A stretch of DNA of 64,000 bases from Rhodobacteraceae bacterium Alg231-30 (GCA_900143615.1 FREU01000003.1:232922-296921), one strand, 5' to 3'; shown: positions 35,909 through 44,918, counted from the stretch's first letter. Numbers and translations: made by a program. Notes: generated from the letters alone by a model not told the origin.

Positions 35909-36974
35909 TCAGGGTGGCGACAAATCTGTCAGCAGCACGCCCTTCGCCAAATCCGGTATGGGGTGTATGTCTTTGGCCCCATTGTGTTTTCAGGAATTTC
36001 TGAATGGCCACATGGTCTGTGGCTGCGCAGGAGAACACCGAAGCGGATTGGGCACGGTTCGTTTGACGCGTGCCGATGTCCAGCGACGGCAGACCGAAAA
36101 ACGGTGCCTCGCGCACGCCTGCGCTGGAATTGCCGATCATGCAGGCTGCATTTTTCATCAGCTCAGAGAAATGGTTGAAACGCATAGATGGAAATTGACG
36201 AAAGCGGTCTTTGGGCAGCGCATTCAAGGCGGCAAAAATGTCATCAGAGCCGGGGTCGTTGTTGGGGGCAATGACCACAAAATTGCGCCCCGAGGCGTTT
36301 AACGCGCCAAACAGCGCTTGGGCTTGGGCACCCATGCTTGCCTGCTCGGACGTCACGGGGTGGAAGACGATGATGCCGTAGTCTTCAAACGGGATGTCAT
36401 AATGGGCGCGCACTTCGTCCAAGGACACGCCGGACGGAGCCGCATGAAAATCAAGCTCGGGCGAGCCGATGACGTGTACCGCGTTTTCGGGTTCACCCAT
36501 CGCCATCACACGCCGCTTTGCATCCTGTGAGCTGACAAAATGGTGGCTGGCAAGCTTGGTGTTACAGTGGCGGTAAATCTCATCAATCGTGCCGGAGACT
36601 TCGCCGCCTTCGATGTGGGCACAAGGGATATAGTTGGTCGCGGCCACAAGAGCGCCTGCCAAAGCCTCAATACGGTCGCCGTGTACCACAACCAGATCGG
36701 GGCGTGTTTCCGCGATATAGTCGGAAAAGCCGACAACGGTTTTGGACAGGATGATGTCCTGAGGATCGCCAATCCGTTGGTTGAGAAACTCATGCACGGT
36801 GACGCCAGGTAGGCGGTGCACTTCGAGTTTGGTCATGCCGTAGCGGTCCAGCATGTGCATGCCGGTCACAAAGAAGCTGACATCAAAGCCGGCATCACGC
36901 AGCGCGACGGCCAAGGGTTTAAGCTTGCCAAAGTCGGCACGGGTGCCGGTCAGAAAGAGGATTGAACGGGTCAT
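35853..36974 (-). CDS. neuC: UDP-GlcNAc 2-epimerase (hydrolysing), NeuC/LegG type
   Basis: 373 residues. LFLTGTRADFGKLKPL (7-22), HIEGGEVSGTIDE, and MIGNSSAGVREAPFFGLPSLDIGTRQ are the defining motifs of hydrolysing 2-epimerases. The product is ManNAc from UDP-GlcNAc, or the matching bacillosamine-derived sugar in legionaminate routes; no legionaminate 4,6-dehydratase or aminotransferase is seen here. It is translated with the waaA-like gene downstream. ATG 36974 is in a normal context. Confidence 0.92.
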   Translation of the reverse strand: MTRSILFLTGTRADFGKLKPLAVALRDAGFDVSFFVTGMHMLDRYGMTKLEVHRLPGVTVHEFLNQRIGDPQDIILSKTVVGFSDYIAETRPDLVVVHGDRIEALAGALVAATNYIPCAHIEGGEVSGTIDEIYRHCNTKLASHHFVSSQDAKRRVMAMGEPENAVHVIGSPELDFHAAPSGVSLDEVRAHYDIPFEDYGIIVFHPVTSEQASMGAQAQALFGALNASGRNFVVIAPNNDPGSDDIFAALNALPKDRFRQFPSMRFNHFSELMKNAACMIGNSSAGVREAPFFGLPSLDIGTRQTNRAQSASVFSCAATDHVAIQKFLKTQWGQRHTPHTGFGEGRAADRFVATLNDDAFWSQGLQKAFHDLG

Positions 36975-37124
36975 GCTGTGGTCTTTTCGATCATTGCGTC
37001 CACTTTAGACATAAACTTCTGCATTGCGACATAGCTCTAGCATATCCAGAGCGGCAATGCCTTTATTAGCGCGTCCTGTCCGGTCTTGAGGCGTTGCACA
37101 AAGCGGCGGGCGGATGGCCAGACA

Positions 37125-38156
37125 TCATGTCTCTAAATCTGCCCATTTGAGTTGCGTGTTGCGCGTCAGCGCTCGGGCGAGTTTGCGTCCGACGACTTTG
37201 TCAAAGTCATATCCGGCGATTTCACCCGATCCCGGGCGGCGGGCCCAGATGTCGGCTTCCTCAATGACATGTCCGGCTGGGAGGTCGCGATCCGCTACAA
37301 CAGAGGCGCGTGCGAAAGCATAGACAGATTCTTCGGCCTCGGTGCGTTGTTTGGGGTTGTTGGCGGCAATCCAGATTTCGCGCGAGCGGTCAATCAGGTG
37401 GCGCAGCTCGGAGGGGTCCATCGAGTTGATGATGTCTGGGCCTTGCCGATAGCGGGTGTCGGTATAGTGGCGCTCAAGGATACACGCGCCCAGCGCCACC
37501 GAGGCCAGCGCCATTTCGGGGCCGATGGAATGGTCAGAAAACCCAACCACAGCGTTTGGGAAAGCCTCTTTGAGGTCGCTGACCCCTTGCAGGGACACGA
37601 TTTCTGGCGGCGAGGGATAGAGGTTGGTGCATTCCAGAAGGGCGTAGTCGACGCCTGCCTCATCCAAGATCGCCACCGAGCGGCGCATGGTTTCGATGGT
37701 TTGCATGCCGGTGGACATAATCACCGGTTTGCCAAAGCGCGCGATGTGGCGGATGAGGGGCAGGTTGTCTGCCTCGCCAGAGCCGATTTTGAAAGCGGGC
37801 ACATCGGCGTCGTTGAGAAAATCGGCGGCACGGCGTGAGAAGGGGGTCGAGATAAAGATCATCCCCAGCTCTTCGGTGTAGCGTTTGAGCTCAAGCTCAT
37901 CCTCGGCGCTGAGTGCGCAGCGCTCCATGACGTCCCAGATGGACACATCGGCGTTTGGCGGGAAAATCTCTTTGGCTTCGTCGGTCATTTCGTCGTCGAC
38001 AAAATGGGTTTGGTGCTTGACCATTTCACAGCCTGAGCCCGCCGCAAGACGTACCATTTCTTTGGCGACGTTCAGATCACCACCATGATTGATGCCGATT
38101 TCAGCGATCACCAGTGGCGGGTGGTTTGGACCGATTTCACGATTGCCGATTTTCAT
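37125..38156 (-). CDS. neuB: N-acetylneuraminate synthase family protein with SAF domain
   Basis: 343 residues from ATG 38156, preceded by AGGAG; an in-frame extension to 38315 is rejected. VIAEIGINHGGDLNVAKEMV opens the PEP-condensing barrel, KIGSGEADNLPLI and MSTGMQT are active-site strands, GFSDHSIG follows, and the C-terminal about 60 residues (FARASVVADRDLPAGHVIEEAD) are an antifreeze-like SAF domain. It condenses PEP with ManNAc or a related hexose to a nonulosonic acid. The 150-bp gap to neuC holds no gene. Confidence 0.93.
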   Translation of the reverse strand: MKIGNREIGPNHPPLVIAEIGINHGGDLNVAKEMVRLAAGSGCEMVKHQTHFVDDEMTDEAKEIFPPNADVSIWDVMERCALSAEDELELKRYTEELGMIFISTPFSRRAADFLNDADVPAFKIGSGEADNLPLIRHIARFGKPVIMSTGMQTIETMRRSVAILDEAGVDYALLECTNLYPSPPEIVSLQGVSDLKEAFPNAVVGFSDHSIGPEMALASVALGACILERHYTDTRYRQGPDIINSMDPSELRHLIDRSREIWIAANNPKQRTEAEESVYAFARASVVADRDLPAGHVIEEADIWARRPGSGEIAGYDFDKVVGRKLARALTRNTQLKWADLET

Positions 38157-38382
38157 GGTGCGTCTCCTGCCTATTTGACTGTGTGCTATCGTTCTGACGC
38201 GCCTGTGTAAAGTTAGCTGGGCGCAAAACTGAATGTGCACATTTTTGCGCATGTGGTTATGCTCACTGGAATACTCGTGTTTAACGTTGCATAGCTGTGC
38301 CAAATCCAAAAGCAACGGGTGCGGTAGTTCTCTAAACCGGAGGGCTGTGCCTCTTAGGTCGATTTATAAAGTTGAGGGATTG

Positions 38383-38844
38383 ATGTCTGACAACGAAGAC
38401 TATTGGAAAACGGTTGTGCACCCTGGGCCGCTGTTGCGTCTTGCACGACACAGAGTGCAGGTTTTGCAGGACGAAGTTTTCGGGGACGCCGAGCTTACAT
38501 CGCTTCAAATCCAAATTCTAAAAGTTCTGTATGAGTGTGGTGATCTGAGGAAAGCGCTGATTTGTGATCGGATCAAAATCAAGACGGCCAACATTAATAG
38601 CCCGTTGAAAGCGCTGTTGGAGCGCGGATATGTAATTGAGAACGTCGGTCGGGATGATGCTCGCAAGCGTATAGTGGGTTTGACCGAGGATGGACGGGCG
38701 GAATTTGAACGCATGCGCCCACTTGGCAAAGTGCTTGCTGATCGATTTATGGAACCATTGAGAGACGCCGAAAGGGCGTTGTTTTTTGACATGTTGATCC
38801 GCGTGAGCCGTGTGGACCAAGAGGCCGAGACCGAAATCTTTTAG
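38383..38844 (+). CDS. MarR-family transcriptional regulator
   Basis: 153 residues from ATG 38383, with GAGG upstream; the extension to 38233 is Cys-rich and rejected. A winged-helix domain spans about 40-115: LTSLQIQILKVLYECGDLRKALICDRIKIKTANINSPLKALLERGYV, followed by the wing DDARKRIVGLTEDG. It is divergent from neuB across 226 bp, so it could control the nonulosonate genes, or act on the catabolic operon to its right. Effector unknown. Confidence 0.82.
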   Translation: MSDNEDYWKTVVHPGPLLRLARHRVQVLQDEVFGDAELTSLQIQILKVLYECGDLRKALICDRIKIKTANINSPLKALLERGYVIENVGRDDARKRIVGLTEDGRAEFERMRPLGKVLADRFMEPLRDAERALFFDMLIRVSRVDQEAETEIF

Positions 38845-38857
38845 GCGCCACCTGTTT

Positions 38858-39622
38858 TTACGTAGCTTTTTCAAAGGTTTCGCCGATGTTTTGCGCTGTG
38901 TGCTGCAAGGCGGATTCGATGATGGATCGCTGCCGTTCAAAACGGGTCGAAGGGACGGGCACGGAAATTGCATGCAGTTGCCCAAGCCAATCGCGAAAGG
39001 CAAAACCAATAGCGGAAACACCCGAGGAATGTTCGTCCATGTCATAGGCGAGGCCGATGCGACGGATATCTTCCAACTCTTTCAAAAATGGCGCAAGAGC
39101 GGGCGTGAGGCCTTGGCGGCTCCATTCGTTTTCAATCAATTTGATCGCGTCCTGTTCGGGCAGCTGTGCAAGGCAGGCCTTGCCATTGGCTGTCGTCGTC
39201 AGGGGGAAAACTTCGCCGACCTGAGACACCGTGGTCAGACGGTGTGTGCCTGGCACCTGATCCAGAAACACCATGCCGATGCCGCGCATGACCGCAAGGT
39301 CGGTGGTTTCGCCGGTTTTCTGTGTAAGTTCGGTGAGCAAAAGTCGGCAATGCTCGACAATGTTGTAATGGGTTGCGCCTGCAAGGGCCGCCAATTCCGG
39401 ACCCAGTTTAAGACCGCGTCCCTTGGGGTCGGTGATGATGAAATTTTCCGAGGCCAGAGCGCTTGTGATTCTTTGCACCGTAGAGCGGGGCAATCCAACC
39501 TTATCGGCAATTTGACCAAGACTCATTCCAGACTGAGTGTCCTTCAGAGACCGCAGGATTGCCGCGGATCGAGAGATCACCTGAATGCCTGATTTGTTAT
39601 TTTTATCTTCTTGTTCAATCAT
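38858..39622 (-). CDS. IclR-family transcriptional regulator
   Basis: 254 residues. The N-terminal winged HTH (about 15-75) contains VISRSAAILRSLKDTQSGMSLGQIADKVGLPRSTVQRI; the C-terminal effector domain includes GIGMVFLDQVPGTHRL and TANGKACLAQLP. Such regulators bind organic acids and control nearby catabolic genes. It is divergent from the cyclase-SDR-ABC-BKACE operon, which it most likely governs. It ends 13 bases from the convergent MarR gene. Confidence 0.9.
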   Translation of the reverse strand: MIEQEDKNNKSGIQVISRSAAILRSLKDTQSGMSLGQIADKVGLPRSTVQRITSALASENFIITDPKGRGLKLGPELAALAGATHYNIVEHCRLLLTELTQKTGETTDLAVMRGIGMVFLDQVPGTHRLTTVSQVGEVFPLTTTANGKACLAQLPEQDAIKLIENEWSRQGLTPALAPFLKELEDIRRIGLAYDMDEHSSGVSAIGFAFRDWLGQLHAISVPVPSTRFERQRSIIESALQHTAQNIGETFEKAT

Positions 39623-39693
39623 TTGCGGGTCTTTGCTTGTGTTTTAAATAGTTACTGTAAACACCTTAGCTGCAAAAATAACGTACCGCAATA

Positions 39694-39714
39694 CGATACA
39701 TGTGGCCCGTATCG
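39694..39714. promoter_or_regulatory. Inverted repeat in the IclR-operon intergenic region
   Basis: CGATAC and GTATCG are separated by 9 bases, in a 215-bp divergent promoter region. A related element is repeated directly: CCGCAATACG at 39687-39696 and CCGCTATACG at 39730-39739. A TTGACC hexamer at 39726-39731 may be part of the plus-strand promoter. These are plausible IclR sites. Confidence 0.4.
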
Positions 39715-39837
39715 CGATTTAATTGTTGACCGCTATACGGTGCAACTGCATCATCTTACGGGACAGATGGGAGGAGCCATCTAAAGTTTCAAAAGTCATC
39801 AACGCCGGAATTCCGGCGAACAGAGAGGGTGTATCTT

Positions 39838-40674
39838 ATGGTAGAAATTCGCGGAATTGAGTTCCAAGCGAACGATGATAACGACATGGGTCTGGAGTTT
39901 GTAAACCTTAGCCACCGCTATGGGTTTCAATGTCCGAACTGGCCGTATTTCAAAGACGTCCAGATTGACCGGAAACACTATATGGCCAAGTCCGGCGTTC
40001 TAAGCCAGACGATCACCACAACCATGCACGTCACCACGCATATTGATGCACCTGCGCATGTGGTGCAGGGCACGCCCTTTATTGACGAAGTGCCACTGCC
40101 ACACTTCTTTGGCTCGGGTCTGGTGGTATCGATCCCCAAGAAGAAGTGGGAAAAGATCACCGGTGAAGATCTGGAAAAAGCCTGCGGGCATGCAATCCGT
40201 CCGGGCGACGTGCTGATCATCAACACCGGCTGGCACAAGCAATACGAAGATGGTGACTACTTTGCCTATTGCCCCGGTTTGGTGCCGTCTGCGGCAGAGT
40301 GGATGATTGAAAAAGGCGTCAAGGTTGTCGGGCATGACACCCAAGCCAACGATCACCCGCTGGCCACAGCAATCGGCCCGCAGCGTAACGGTCCAATCAT
40401 GCCGCATCTGGAGCAGGAATACCTGGAATGGTCTGGTGGCGTGCCGTGGGATGTGGACTTCCCCGAGTGGGAGCCTGTGCACAACATGCTGTTCTCCAAG
40501 GGTATTCTGGGCATCGAAAACGTCGGTGGTGATTTGGATGCCGTCACCGGCAAACGTGTGACCTTTGCCTTCTTCCCATGGAATTGGGATCGCGGCGATG
40601 GCTGCATCATTCGTCTGGTGGCGATGATGGACAAAGAGCAAGGCTATCGCATCGAAGCAGGCGAAGACTTCTAA
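39838..40674 (+). CDS. Cyclase-family metal-dependent hydrolase
   Basis: 278 residues from ATG 39838. The metal site is HVTTHIDAPAH (64-74), corresponding to the HxGTHxDxPxH signature of the kynurenine formamidase/isatin hydrolase superfamily but with Thr for Gly. VLIINTGWHKQY and VVGHDTQANDHP follow, the latter with the conserved second-shell His. Members open amide or lactam bonds or act on related carbonyl compounds. It is first gene of a catabolic operon divergent from an IclR regulator. Substrate unknown. A perfect hairpin follows at 40687-40710. Confidence 0.82.
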   Translation: MVEIRGIEFQANDDNDMGLEFVNLSHRYGFQCPNWPYFKDVQIDRKHYMAKSGVLSQTITTTMHVTTHIDAPAHVVQGTPFIDEVPLPHFFGSGLVVSIPKKKWEKITGEDLEKACGHAIRPGDVLIINTGWHKQYEDGDYFAYCPGLVPSAAEWMIEKGVKVVGHDTQANDHPLATAIGPQRNGPIMPHLEQEYLEWSGGVPWDVDFPEWEPVHNMLFSKGILGIENVGGDLDAVTGKRVTFAFFPWNWDRGDGCIIRLVAMMDKEQGYRIEAGEDF

Positions 40675-40686
40675 AGACTCCCGGAT

Positions 40687-40710
40687 CGGGCGCCGGAACA
40701 CCGGCGCCCG
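40687..40710 (+). promoter_or_regulatory. Perfect 10-bp hairpin between cyclase and cupin genes
   Basis: CGGGCGCCGG pairs with CCGGCGCCCG over an AACA tetraloop, 12 bases after the cyclase stop, with no T-run. It probably separates expression levels of the first gene and the rest of the operon. Confidence 0.55.
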
Positions 40711-40741
40711 CTTGAGGGAACGACGGGGGGAGGAGACATAG

Positions 40742-41092
40742 ATGCACATAAAACGTTTCAAAGACGCACAACCCTATGAGGCGCCAAATCATTTTGGCTG
40801 TCATGGATTGCGATTGCAGGGGTTTGAAGAAGGTGGCCCCGAAAACCAATGGGTCGGTTTTAGCCAGTTTTTGCCCGGTGGTGGCGCGGGTCCGGACAGC
40901 ACGCCGTTTGAGAAGGTCTATGTTGTCCTTGAGGGCGAGATGACAGTGATCATTGACGGCGCCGAGACCACGTTGGCGCAATATGACAGCTGCACCATCC
41001 CTGCGGGTGAAGTGCGTACAATCGAGAACCGGCGCAACGACGTGTGCAAGATGCTGGTTGTGATCCCTTATCCACCGGAGGCGAAAGTATGA
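40742..41092 (+). CDS. Single-domain cupin protein
   Basis: 116 residues, GGAGGAG upstream of the ATG. A small beta-barrel cupin: FSQFLPGGGAGPDSTPFEKVYVVLEGEMTVIIDG and DSCTIPAGEVRTIENR correspond to the two cupin motifs, though the first His pair of metal-binding cupins is not clear (Pro/Asp/Ser in place), so it may not bind metal. It may act on a pathway intermediate or stabilise an enzyme. The stop overlaps the SDR start (ATGA). Confidence 0.78.
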   Translation: MHIKRFKDAQPYEAPNHFGCHGLRLQGFEEGGPENQWVGFSQFLPGGGAGPDSTPFEKVYVVLEGEMTVIIDGAETTLAQYDSCTIPAGEVRTIENRRNDVCKMLVVIPYPPEAKV

Positions 41093-41886
41093 ATGTGATG
41101 GCAAATCCTCTTTCGATGTTTGAGGTGCGTGGGCAAGTTGCGTTGATCACAGGGGCCTCTGGTGCTTTTGGCATGGTGGCTGCGCGTATTCTGGCAGGTG
41201 CCGGCTGTAAACTGGTGCTGGCGGCCGGAAATCAGGACGCATTGGATGAGATCACGCAGGAATGTCGTGATATCGGTGCTGAAGTGGTTGGTGTGAACAC
41301 ACGCCCCAGTGATGAAGCCGCGTGCGGCGCGCTGGTTGCCGAGGCGGTGAGCAGCTTTGGACAGCTGGACATTCTGGTGGTCGCTTCGGGCATGAACAAA
41401 GTCCAGCTGATCAATGATATGGCGCCCGAGACGTTTAGCGCGGTCATGGATGCCAATGTCACCCAGAGTTGGTTGTTGGCACGGGCTGCAGCCGGACAGA
41501 TGAAGGCACAGGGGCAGGGTGGTAAGATCGTTTTGGTGTCCTCGGCGCGCGGATTGTTGGGGCATCCTGCGGGCTACACCGCCTATTGTTCTTCAAAAGC
41601 GGCGGTCGACGGGATGACCAAAGCCTTGGGATGCGAATTAGGCCCAACCGGCATCACGGTGAACGCAATTGCGCCCACTGTGTTCCGCTCGCCTCTCACG
41701 GCATGGATGTATGAAGATACCGAAGAAGCCACCAAGGTGCGCACCGGATTTTTGGCTCGCGTTCCCAAGGGGCGTTTGGGGGAACCGGAAGATCTCGCTG
41801 GACCGCTGCTGTTCCTCGCCTCCAAGGCATCTGATTTTTACACCGGGCATATTCTCTATGCTGACGGTGGCTATACGGCGGGTTAG
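41089..41886 (+). CDS. SDR-family dehydrogenase/reductase
   Basis: 265 residues from ATG 41089, overlapping the cupin stop. LITGASGAFGMVAARIL is the cofactor-binding loop, VSSARGLLG supplies the catalytic Ser, YTAYCSSKAAVDGM gives Tyr-x-x-x-Lys, and the C terminus ends HILYADGGYTAG, standard for SDRs. It interconverts an alcohol and a ketone with NAD(P). In this operon it may act before the 3-hydroxyacyl-CoA-dehydrogenase-type enzyme encoded 3 bases downstream. Confidence 0.87.
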   Translation: MNVMANPLSMFEVRGQVALITGASGAFGMVAARILAGAGCKLVLAAGNQDALDEITQECRDIGAEVVGVNTRPSDEAACGALVAEAVSSFGQLDILVVASGMNKVQLINDMAPETFSAVMDANVTQSWLLARAAAGQMKAQGQGGKIVLVSSARGLLGHPAGYTAYCSSKAAVDGMTKALGCELGPTGITVNAIAPTVFRSPLTAWMYEDTEEATKVRTGFLARVPKGRLGEPEDLAGPLLFLASKASDFYTGHILYADGGYTAG

Positions 41887-41889
41887 GCA

Positions 41890-42819
41890 ATGGGCGTGAG
41901 CACACAGCACATTGCCGTCATTGGCGCAGGGCTTATGGGTCATGGGATTGCGTTGACGCTGGCCAAGGCTGGTCATTCTGTGGCGATCACCGATCCTTTC
42001 GAGGCCGCGCGAGACACGGTGATGGCGCGCATCCGGCAGAGCATGAGTGCCATGGGGGATGATGAAGCTTCGATCTCTAATGCTCTGAAAAACATTAATA
42101 TAGTCGACAGTATGTCGAAGGCTGTGTCGGGTGCCGATGTCGTATTTGAAGCGGCGCCTGAGAAGATGGCATTGAAGCAGGCGATCTTTGCGGAGATCGA
42201 AGAGCACGCGTCGCAAGACTGTATTTTGGCATCTAATACGTCGGTGATGCCGATCACAGAAATCATGTCCGGTCTGAAAAACAAGGCGCGGGCCGTGGGC
42301 ACCCATTGGTGGAACCCGCCCCATATGATCCCATTGGTCGAAGTGGTCAAAACCGAATGGACAGATCAAGCCGTGGCGCAGGCGACGTTTGATCTGTTGC
42401 AAGAGGCAGGCAAGACGCCGGTGATGGTTGCAAAAGACGTGCCTGGTTTCATTGGAAACCGTTTGCAGCATGCCTTGTGGCGTGAGGCGATAAGCTTGGT
42501 GGAAAATGGTATCTGTGACGCAGAAGCTGTTGATACTGTGATAAAATCCAGCTTTGGTCGTCGCTTGGCTGTGTTGGGACCGTTGGAAAATGCCGACCTC
42601 GTGGGCACGGATCTCACGCTCGATATTCATCAGAACGTGCTGCACGACATCGAGGCGCGACGCGGACCGTCGCCCTATCTTGAACAGCTGGTCGAAGACG
42701 GGCGTCTGGGCATGAAGTCGGGACAGGGATTTCGCAGCTGGAGTGAGGAAGAGGCCGACGGGGTCCGCGCCCGCGTCGCCAATCATCTGACGAAGCTGGA
42801 CGGTATCTTAGAGACCTAA
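41890..42819 (+). CDS. 3-hydroxyacyl-CoA-dehydrogenase-type enzyme (3-hydroxy acid dehydrogenase)
   Basis: 309 residues. AVIGAGLMGHGIALTLAKAGHSV (9-31) is the NAD-binding site, ASNTSVMPITEI the central loop, and THWWNPPHMIPLVEVVK replaces the HFFNP segment of fatty-acid enzymes. That pattern recalls free hydroxy-acid relatives, such as carnitine or gulonate dehydrogenases, more than chain-length beta-oxidation enzymes. It would yield a beta-keto acid, the substrate type of the BKACE encoded at the end of the operon. Confidence 0.85.
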   Translation: MGVSTQHIAVIGAGLMGHGIALTLAKAGHSVAITDPFEAARDTVMARIRQSMSAMGDDEASISNALKNINIVDSMSKAVSGADVVFEAAPEKMALKQAIFAEIEEHASQDCILASNTSVMPITEIMSGLKNKARAVGTHWWNPPHMIPLVEVVKTEWTDQAVAQATFDLLQEAGKTPVMVAKDVPGFIGNRLQHALWREAISLVENGICDAEAVDTVIKSSFGRRLAVLGPLENADLVGTDLTLDIHQNVLHDIEARRGPSPYLEQLVEDGRLGMKSGQGFRSWSEEEADGVRARVANHLTKLDGILET

Positions 42820-42865
42820 ACGAAACGCCGGCGGGGAGGCCGGTAAAATGGGAGGAGACAAGACC

Positions 42866-44140
42866 ATGAAAATGAAATCACCTAATCGCAGGAGCTTTCT
42901 GGCAGGGGCATCCGCCGCTTTGGCCGCACCCGCATTGCTGAGCGCCACCCGCGCCTATGCTGCCAATCCGACGTTGCGCATCGGGCATGTCAGCCCGCGC
43001 ACCGGACCGCTGGCAGGGTTTGCAGAAGCCGATGACTATGTACTTGGCGGGATTCAAAAAGCATTTGCCGCCGGACTTGAGAACAATGGCAAAGCTTGGA
43101 ACGTCGAGATTATTTCCAAAGACAGCCAGTCCAACCCAAACCGCGCCGCCGAAGTGGCTGCCGACCTGATTTTGGGCGATGAAGTTGACATCATCGTTGC
43201 CGCCTCTACGCCGGATACGGTTAATCCGGTCAGCGATCAGGCCGAAGTCAATGAAGTGCCCTGCATCACCACAGATTGCCCATGGCAGCCCTATTTCTTT
43301 GGTCGAAACGGTGTGCCGGGAGAAGGGTTTGCCAGCACATATCACTTCTTCTGGGGGCTGGAAGACGTCATCGGGGCGTTTTTGGACATGTGGGGCTCCT
43401 CTGGCGTGGCCAAGAATGTGGGTGGTCTTTTTCCAAATGATGCGGATGGCAACGCTTGGGGGCACCCGGAACTTGGCCTGCCAACGCCGTTGGCTGGCGC
43501 TGGATATAATCTGGTGGATCCGGGACGCTATCAGCCACTGTCTGATGATTTTTCCAACTACATCTCGGCCTTTAAAGACGCTGGTTGTGAGATTGTTACC
43601 GGCAATATGATCCCGCCGGATTTTGCAACGTTCTGGGCGCAGGCCGCGCAGCAGGGCTTTAACCCCAAGATTGTCACCATCGGCAAAGCGCTGTTGTTCC
43701 CATCGGTGATCGAGAGCCTAGGCGATCGTGGCGATGGGTTGTCCTCCGAGGTGTGGTGGTCACCAAACCATCCATTTGCCTCCAGCCTGTCAGGTGCGTC
43801 TTCCAAAGATCTCGCGGACGGGTTTACGGCAGAGACAGGTCGGCCTTGGACACAGCCGATTGGCTTTAAACACGCCTTGTTTGAAGTTGTGGCGGATGTG
43901 ATCAAACGGGCCGAAGATCTGGAAGATCCGGAAGCCATTGTTGCCGCGATTTCGGGCACCAATCTGGACACGATCGTGGGCAATGTGAATTGGGCAAATG
44001 GCCCGATGAACAATATTACCAAGACGCCTCTGGTGGCGGGCCAATGGCAGAAAGAAGGCGATGCCTTTGATCTGAAAATTGTGGCCAATTCCGCCGCGCC
44101 AAACATTCCGGTGACGGCTGATCTGAAACTTTTGGGATGA
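42866..44140 (+). CDS. ABC transporter substrate-binding protein, Tat-type signal
   Basis: 424 residues from ATG 42866, with GGAGGAG upstream; the earlier ATG 42848 overlaps that site. The N terminus SPNRRSFLAGASAALAAPAL carries a twin-arginine motif, with cleavage near ATRAYA-ANP (residue 32). The mature chain is a type-1 periplasmic binding fold: LRIGHVSPRTGPLAGFAEADDY, then a Trp-rich region (DCPWQPYFFG, YHFFWGLED), which could favour quaternary amines or aromatic ligands. It feeds LivGFHM downstream. Ligand unknown. Confidence 0.87.
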   Translation: MKMKSPNRRSFLAGASAALAAPALLSATRAYAANPTLRIGHVSPRTGPLAGFAEADDYVLGGIQKAFAAGLENNGKAWNVEIISKDSQSNPNRAAEVAADLILGDEVDIIVAASTPDTVNPVSDQAEVNEVPCITTDCPWQPYFFGRNGVPGEGFASTYHFFWGLEDVIGAFLDMWGSSGVAKNVGGLFPNDADGNAWGHPELGLPTPLAGAGYNLVDPGRYQPLSDDFSNYISAFKDAGCEIVTGNMIPPDFATFWAQAAQQGFNPKIVTIGKALLFPSVIESLGDRGDGLSSEVWWSPNHPFASSLSGASSKDLADGFTAETGRPWTQPIGFKHALFEVVADVIKRAEDLEDPEAIVAAISGTNLDTIVGNVNWANGPMNNITKTPLVAGQWQKEGDAFDLKIVANSAAPNIPVTADLKLLG

Positions 44141-44146
44141 AGACTA

Positions 44147-44172
44147 TCGGCGGCGCCCAGCTGCGCCGCCGA
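44147..44172 (+). promoter_or_regulatory. Perfect 10-bp hairpin after the binding-protein gene
   Basis: TCGGCGGCGC pairs with GCGCCGCCGA over a CCAGCT loop, 6 bases after the stop, with no T-run. Same position relative to the binding-protein gene as the 9901-9926 hairpin. Confidence 0.6.
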
Positions 44173-44189
44173 CACCCAAAGAGGATACT

Positions 44190-44918
44190 ATGACACCAAT
44201 TTTGCAACTCGATGGGCTGAGCAAAGCCTTTGGCGCCGTCAAGGTGGCCGACGCTCTGAGCTATGAAGTTCAGAAGGGCGATGCCCTGGGGGTGATTGGA
44301 CCAAACGGGGCTGGCAAAACCTCGATGTTCAATCTGATCACAGGCACTTTGGCACCCAACGCGGGCTCTGTTCATTTTGATGGTCGAGACGTCACCAAAT
44401 GGAGTGCGGCGCGGCGTAGCCATGCGGGGGTGGCGCGATCATTTCAGGTGCCGCAACCGTTTTCGGGCATGACGGTTTTTGAAAACGCGATGATTGCCGC
44501 CACACAGTCAGCCGGATTGCATGGTCATGCTGCGGAGCAGTTCTGTATTGAGGTGCTGGAGCAGACCGAGTTGTTGAGCAAGGCGAATGCTCTGGCAGGC
44601 AGTCTGACGTTGTTGGAACGCAAACGGCTTGAGTTGACGCGCGCGTTAAGTGCGAAGCCTAAGCTATTGTTGTTAGACGAAATTGCAGGTGGATTGACCG
44701 AAGGGGAATGCCGCTCCCTGGTGCAAACCATTCAGGACATTCATGCTTCTGGCGTGACGATCATCTGGATTGAACATGTGGTGCATGCGCTGCTGGAAGT
44801 GGTGGATCGTCTGATTGTGATTGATTTCGGATGCAAGATTGCGGAGGGCGAGCCGCACGCAATTATGGACAGCCCCGAGGTTAAGAAAATCTATCTGGGG
44901 ATTGAAGTTGATGCGTGA
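44190..44918 (+). CDS. livG: ABC transporter ATPase LivG
   Basis: 242 residues, AAAGAGGA before ATG 44190. Walker A GPNGAGKT at 37-44; the signature is [10 protein letters not shown] in place of LSGGQ, as in some LivG subfamilies; Walker B is [13 protein letters not shown] and the switch is WIEHVVH. The 3' end overlaps livF by 8 bases. In this operon the order is binding protein-G-F-H-M, unlike the H-M-G-F order at 9943-13282. Confidence 0.92.
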   Translation: MTPILQLDGLSKAFGAVKVADALSYEVQKGDALGVIGPNGAGKTSMFNLITGTLAPNAGSVHFDGRDVTKWSAARRSHAGVARSFQVPQPFSGMTVFENAMIAATQSAGLHGHAAEQFCIEVLEQTELLSKANALAGSLTLLERKRLELTRALSAKPKLLLLDEIAGGLTEGECRSLVQTIQDIHASGVTIIWIEHVVHALLEVVDRLIVIDFGCKIAEGEPHAIMDSPEVKKIYLGIEVDA

